Source: Palsa-147 sp036513895
Lineage (GTDB): Bacteria; Acidobacteriota; Terriglobia; Acidiferrales; UBA7541
Direction of reading: 5' to 3'
Length of the DNA stretch: 64,000 nt
Assembly (NCBI GenBank): GCA_036513895.1
Contig: DATBYF010000113.1
Location: 11,842-75,841 of the forward strand
How positions within the stretch are numbered: the first letter of the stretch is position 1; every line of letters begins with the position of its first letter. Both the position numbers and the translations under genes were made by a program. Below are positions 63,719 to 64,000 of the stretch, piece after piece. The notes below the pieces were generated by a model, which saw nothing but the letters and a program-made list of their open reading frames with translations, ran no database searches and was not told the DNA's origin.

Positions 63719-64000
63719 TCAGCGCTGCTCTTGCTTTTCGTCGAAGTCCTTACTTTTTTGACCAAATTCCGATTTCTGTTTGCGGGACTTCAATCCGAAA
63801 CGTTCGATATGCTCGATTGCGCTCTCGAGACACGCCTGCGCCTTCTCGCAACCTACCGTGAAGGGGTCGCGACGCTTATCCAGATAGCCTGATTCCTGGA
63901 AGCTGATAGTTGAAAATCTCTCGATGTAATGCGTATCGGGAAGATAACGGTTGAACGCTTCCAGAGTTGTCGTGCGCCAGTGATCAAAAGCGCCGTCCGA
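63719..64000 (-). CDS. Hypothetical protein, C-terminal 93 residues (truncated by the window end)
   Basis: On the - strand the frame is open from base 64000 to TGA at 63719-63721. It reads DHWRTTTLEAFNRYLPDTHY, continues as a soluble helical segment and ends in a strongly charged tail (KSRKQKSEFGQKSKDFDEKQ). The N-terminus lies beyond the window. Not recognised. Confidence 0.6.
   Translation of the reverse strand, partial: SDGAFDHWRTTTLEAFNRYLPDTHYIERFSTISFQESGYLDKRRDPFTVGCEKAQACLESAIEHIERFGLKSRKQKSEFGQKSKDFDEKQEQR

Overview
The window looks like a piece of an Acidobacteriota chromosome (Terriglobia-like). This is inferred from gene content: a very large Oar-type TonB-dependent receptor with a carboxypeptidase-regulatory-like N-terminus, a Ser/Thr kinase fused to TolB/PD40-type beta-propeller repeats, a YCF48-like secreted propeller, MacB-type permeases, a DUF5117-type zinc metalloprotease and a compact hem cluster. 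The DNA is GC-rich, genes are closely packed, and many neighbours overlap by 1-4 bases. No rRNA, tRNA, CRISPR array, transposase or phage module was seen.

Region 1 (1-6618, + strand) is a run of small-molecule catabolic genes: two ketopantoate-reductase-like oxidoreductases, two M24 (creatinase/prolidase-fold) proteins, an M20 amidohydrolase and a luciferase-like flavin oxidoreductase. The M20 protein and the second M24 protein have lost several canonical metal ligands.

Region 2 (6672-18366, - strand) is an amino-acid/amine catabolic run: a TDO-superfamily heme oxygenase, a frameshifted homocitrate/isopropylmalate-synthase-like gene, a fumarylacetoacetase-family hydrolase, two aldehyde dehydrogenases, two class III aminotransferases, an APC permease and a saccharopine-dehydrogenase-family (lysine-6-dehydrogenase-like) enzyme. 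A 1289-residue TonB-dependent receptor follows, ending in a hairpin terminator.

Region 3 (22505-28694, + strand) starts with a MerR-XRE-cupin regulator, divergent from the receptor. It is followed by a translationally coupled polyamine-type ABC importer (PotD/A/B/C-like) and a Tat-exported FAD amine oxidase. Together with the aminotransferases and aldehyde dehydrogenases of region 2 this suggests import and oxidation of polyamines or other amines.

Region 4 (28691-40894) holds two small hypothetical genes and a divergent heme supercluster. The - strand carries a cytochrome c assembly-like gene, hemA, hemC, hemD, hemB and hemL; the + strand carries hemE, hemN and a HemY-type protoporphyrinogen oxidase. 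This gives every step from glutamyl-tRNA to protoporphyrin IX except ferrochelatase. An acyl-CoA thioesterase follows.

Region 5 (41073-45912) has a TPR protein, a Lon N-domain protein, a MoxR/ChlI-like AAA+ ATPase with a VWA partner, a thioredoxin-fold protein and a 52-residue basic protein.

Region 6 (45989-64000) is mostly secreted or membrane proteins: a peptide-N-glycosidase A-like protein, a YCF48-like propeller, the kinase-propeller, a tandemly duplicated small secreted protein, a large metalloprotease, a GT39-like membrane protein, two MacB-type permeases without an ATPase, two very small genes, a probable outer-membrane protein and a truncated unknown gene. Its intergenic spaces are rich in repeats: a 213-bp tandem duplication with a 13-bp inverted repeat, an approximately 127-bp tandem array, and two dispersed REP-like palindrome families.
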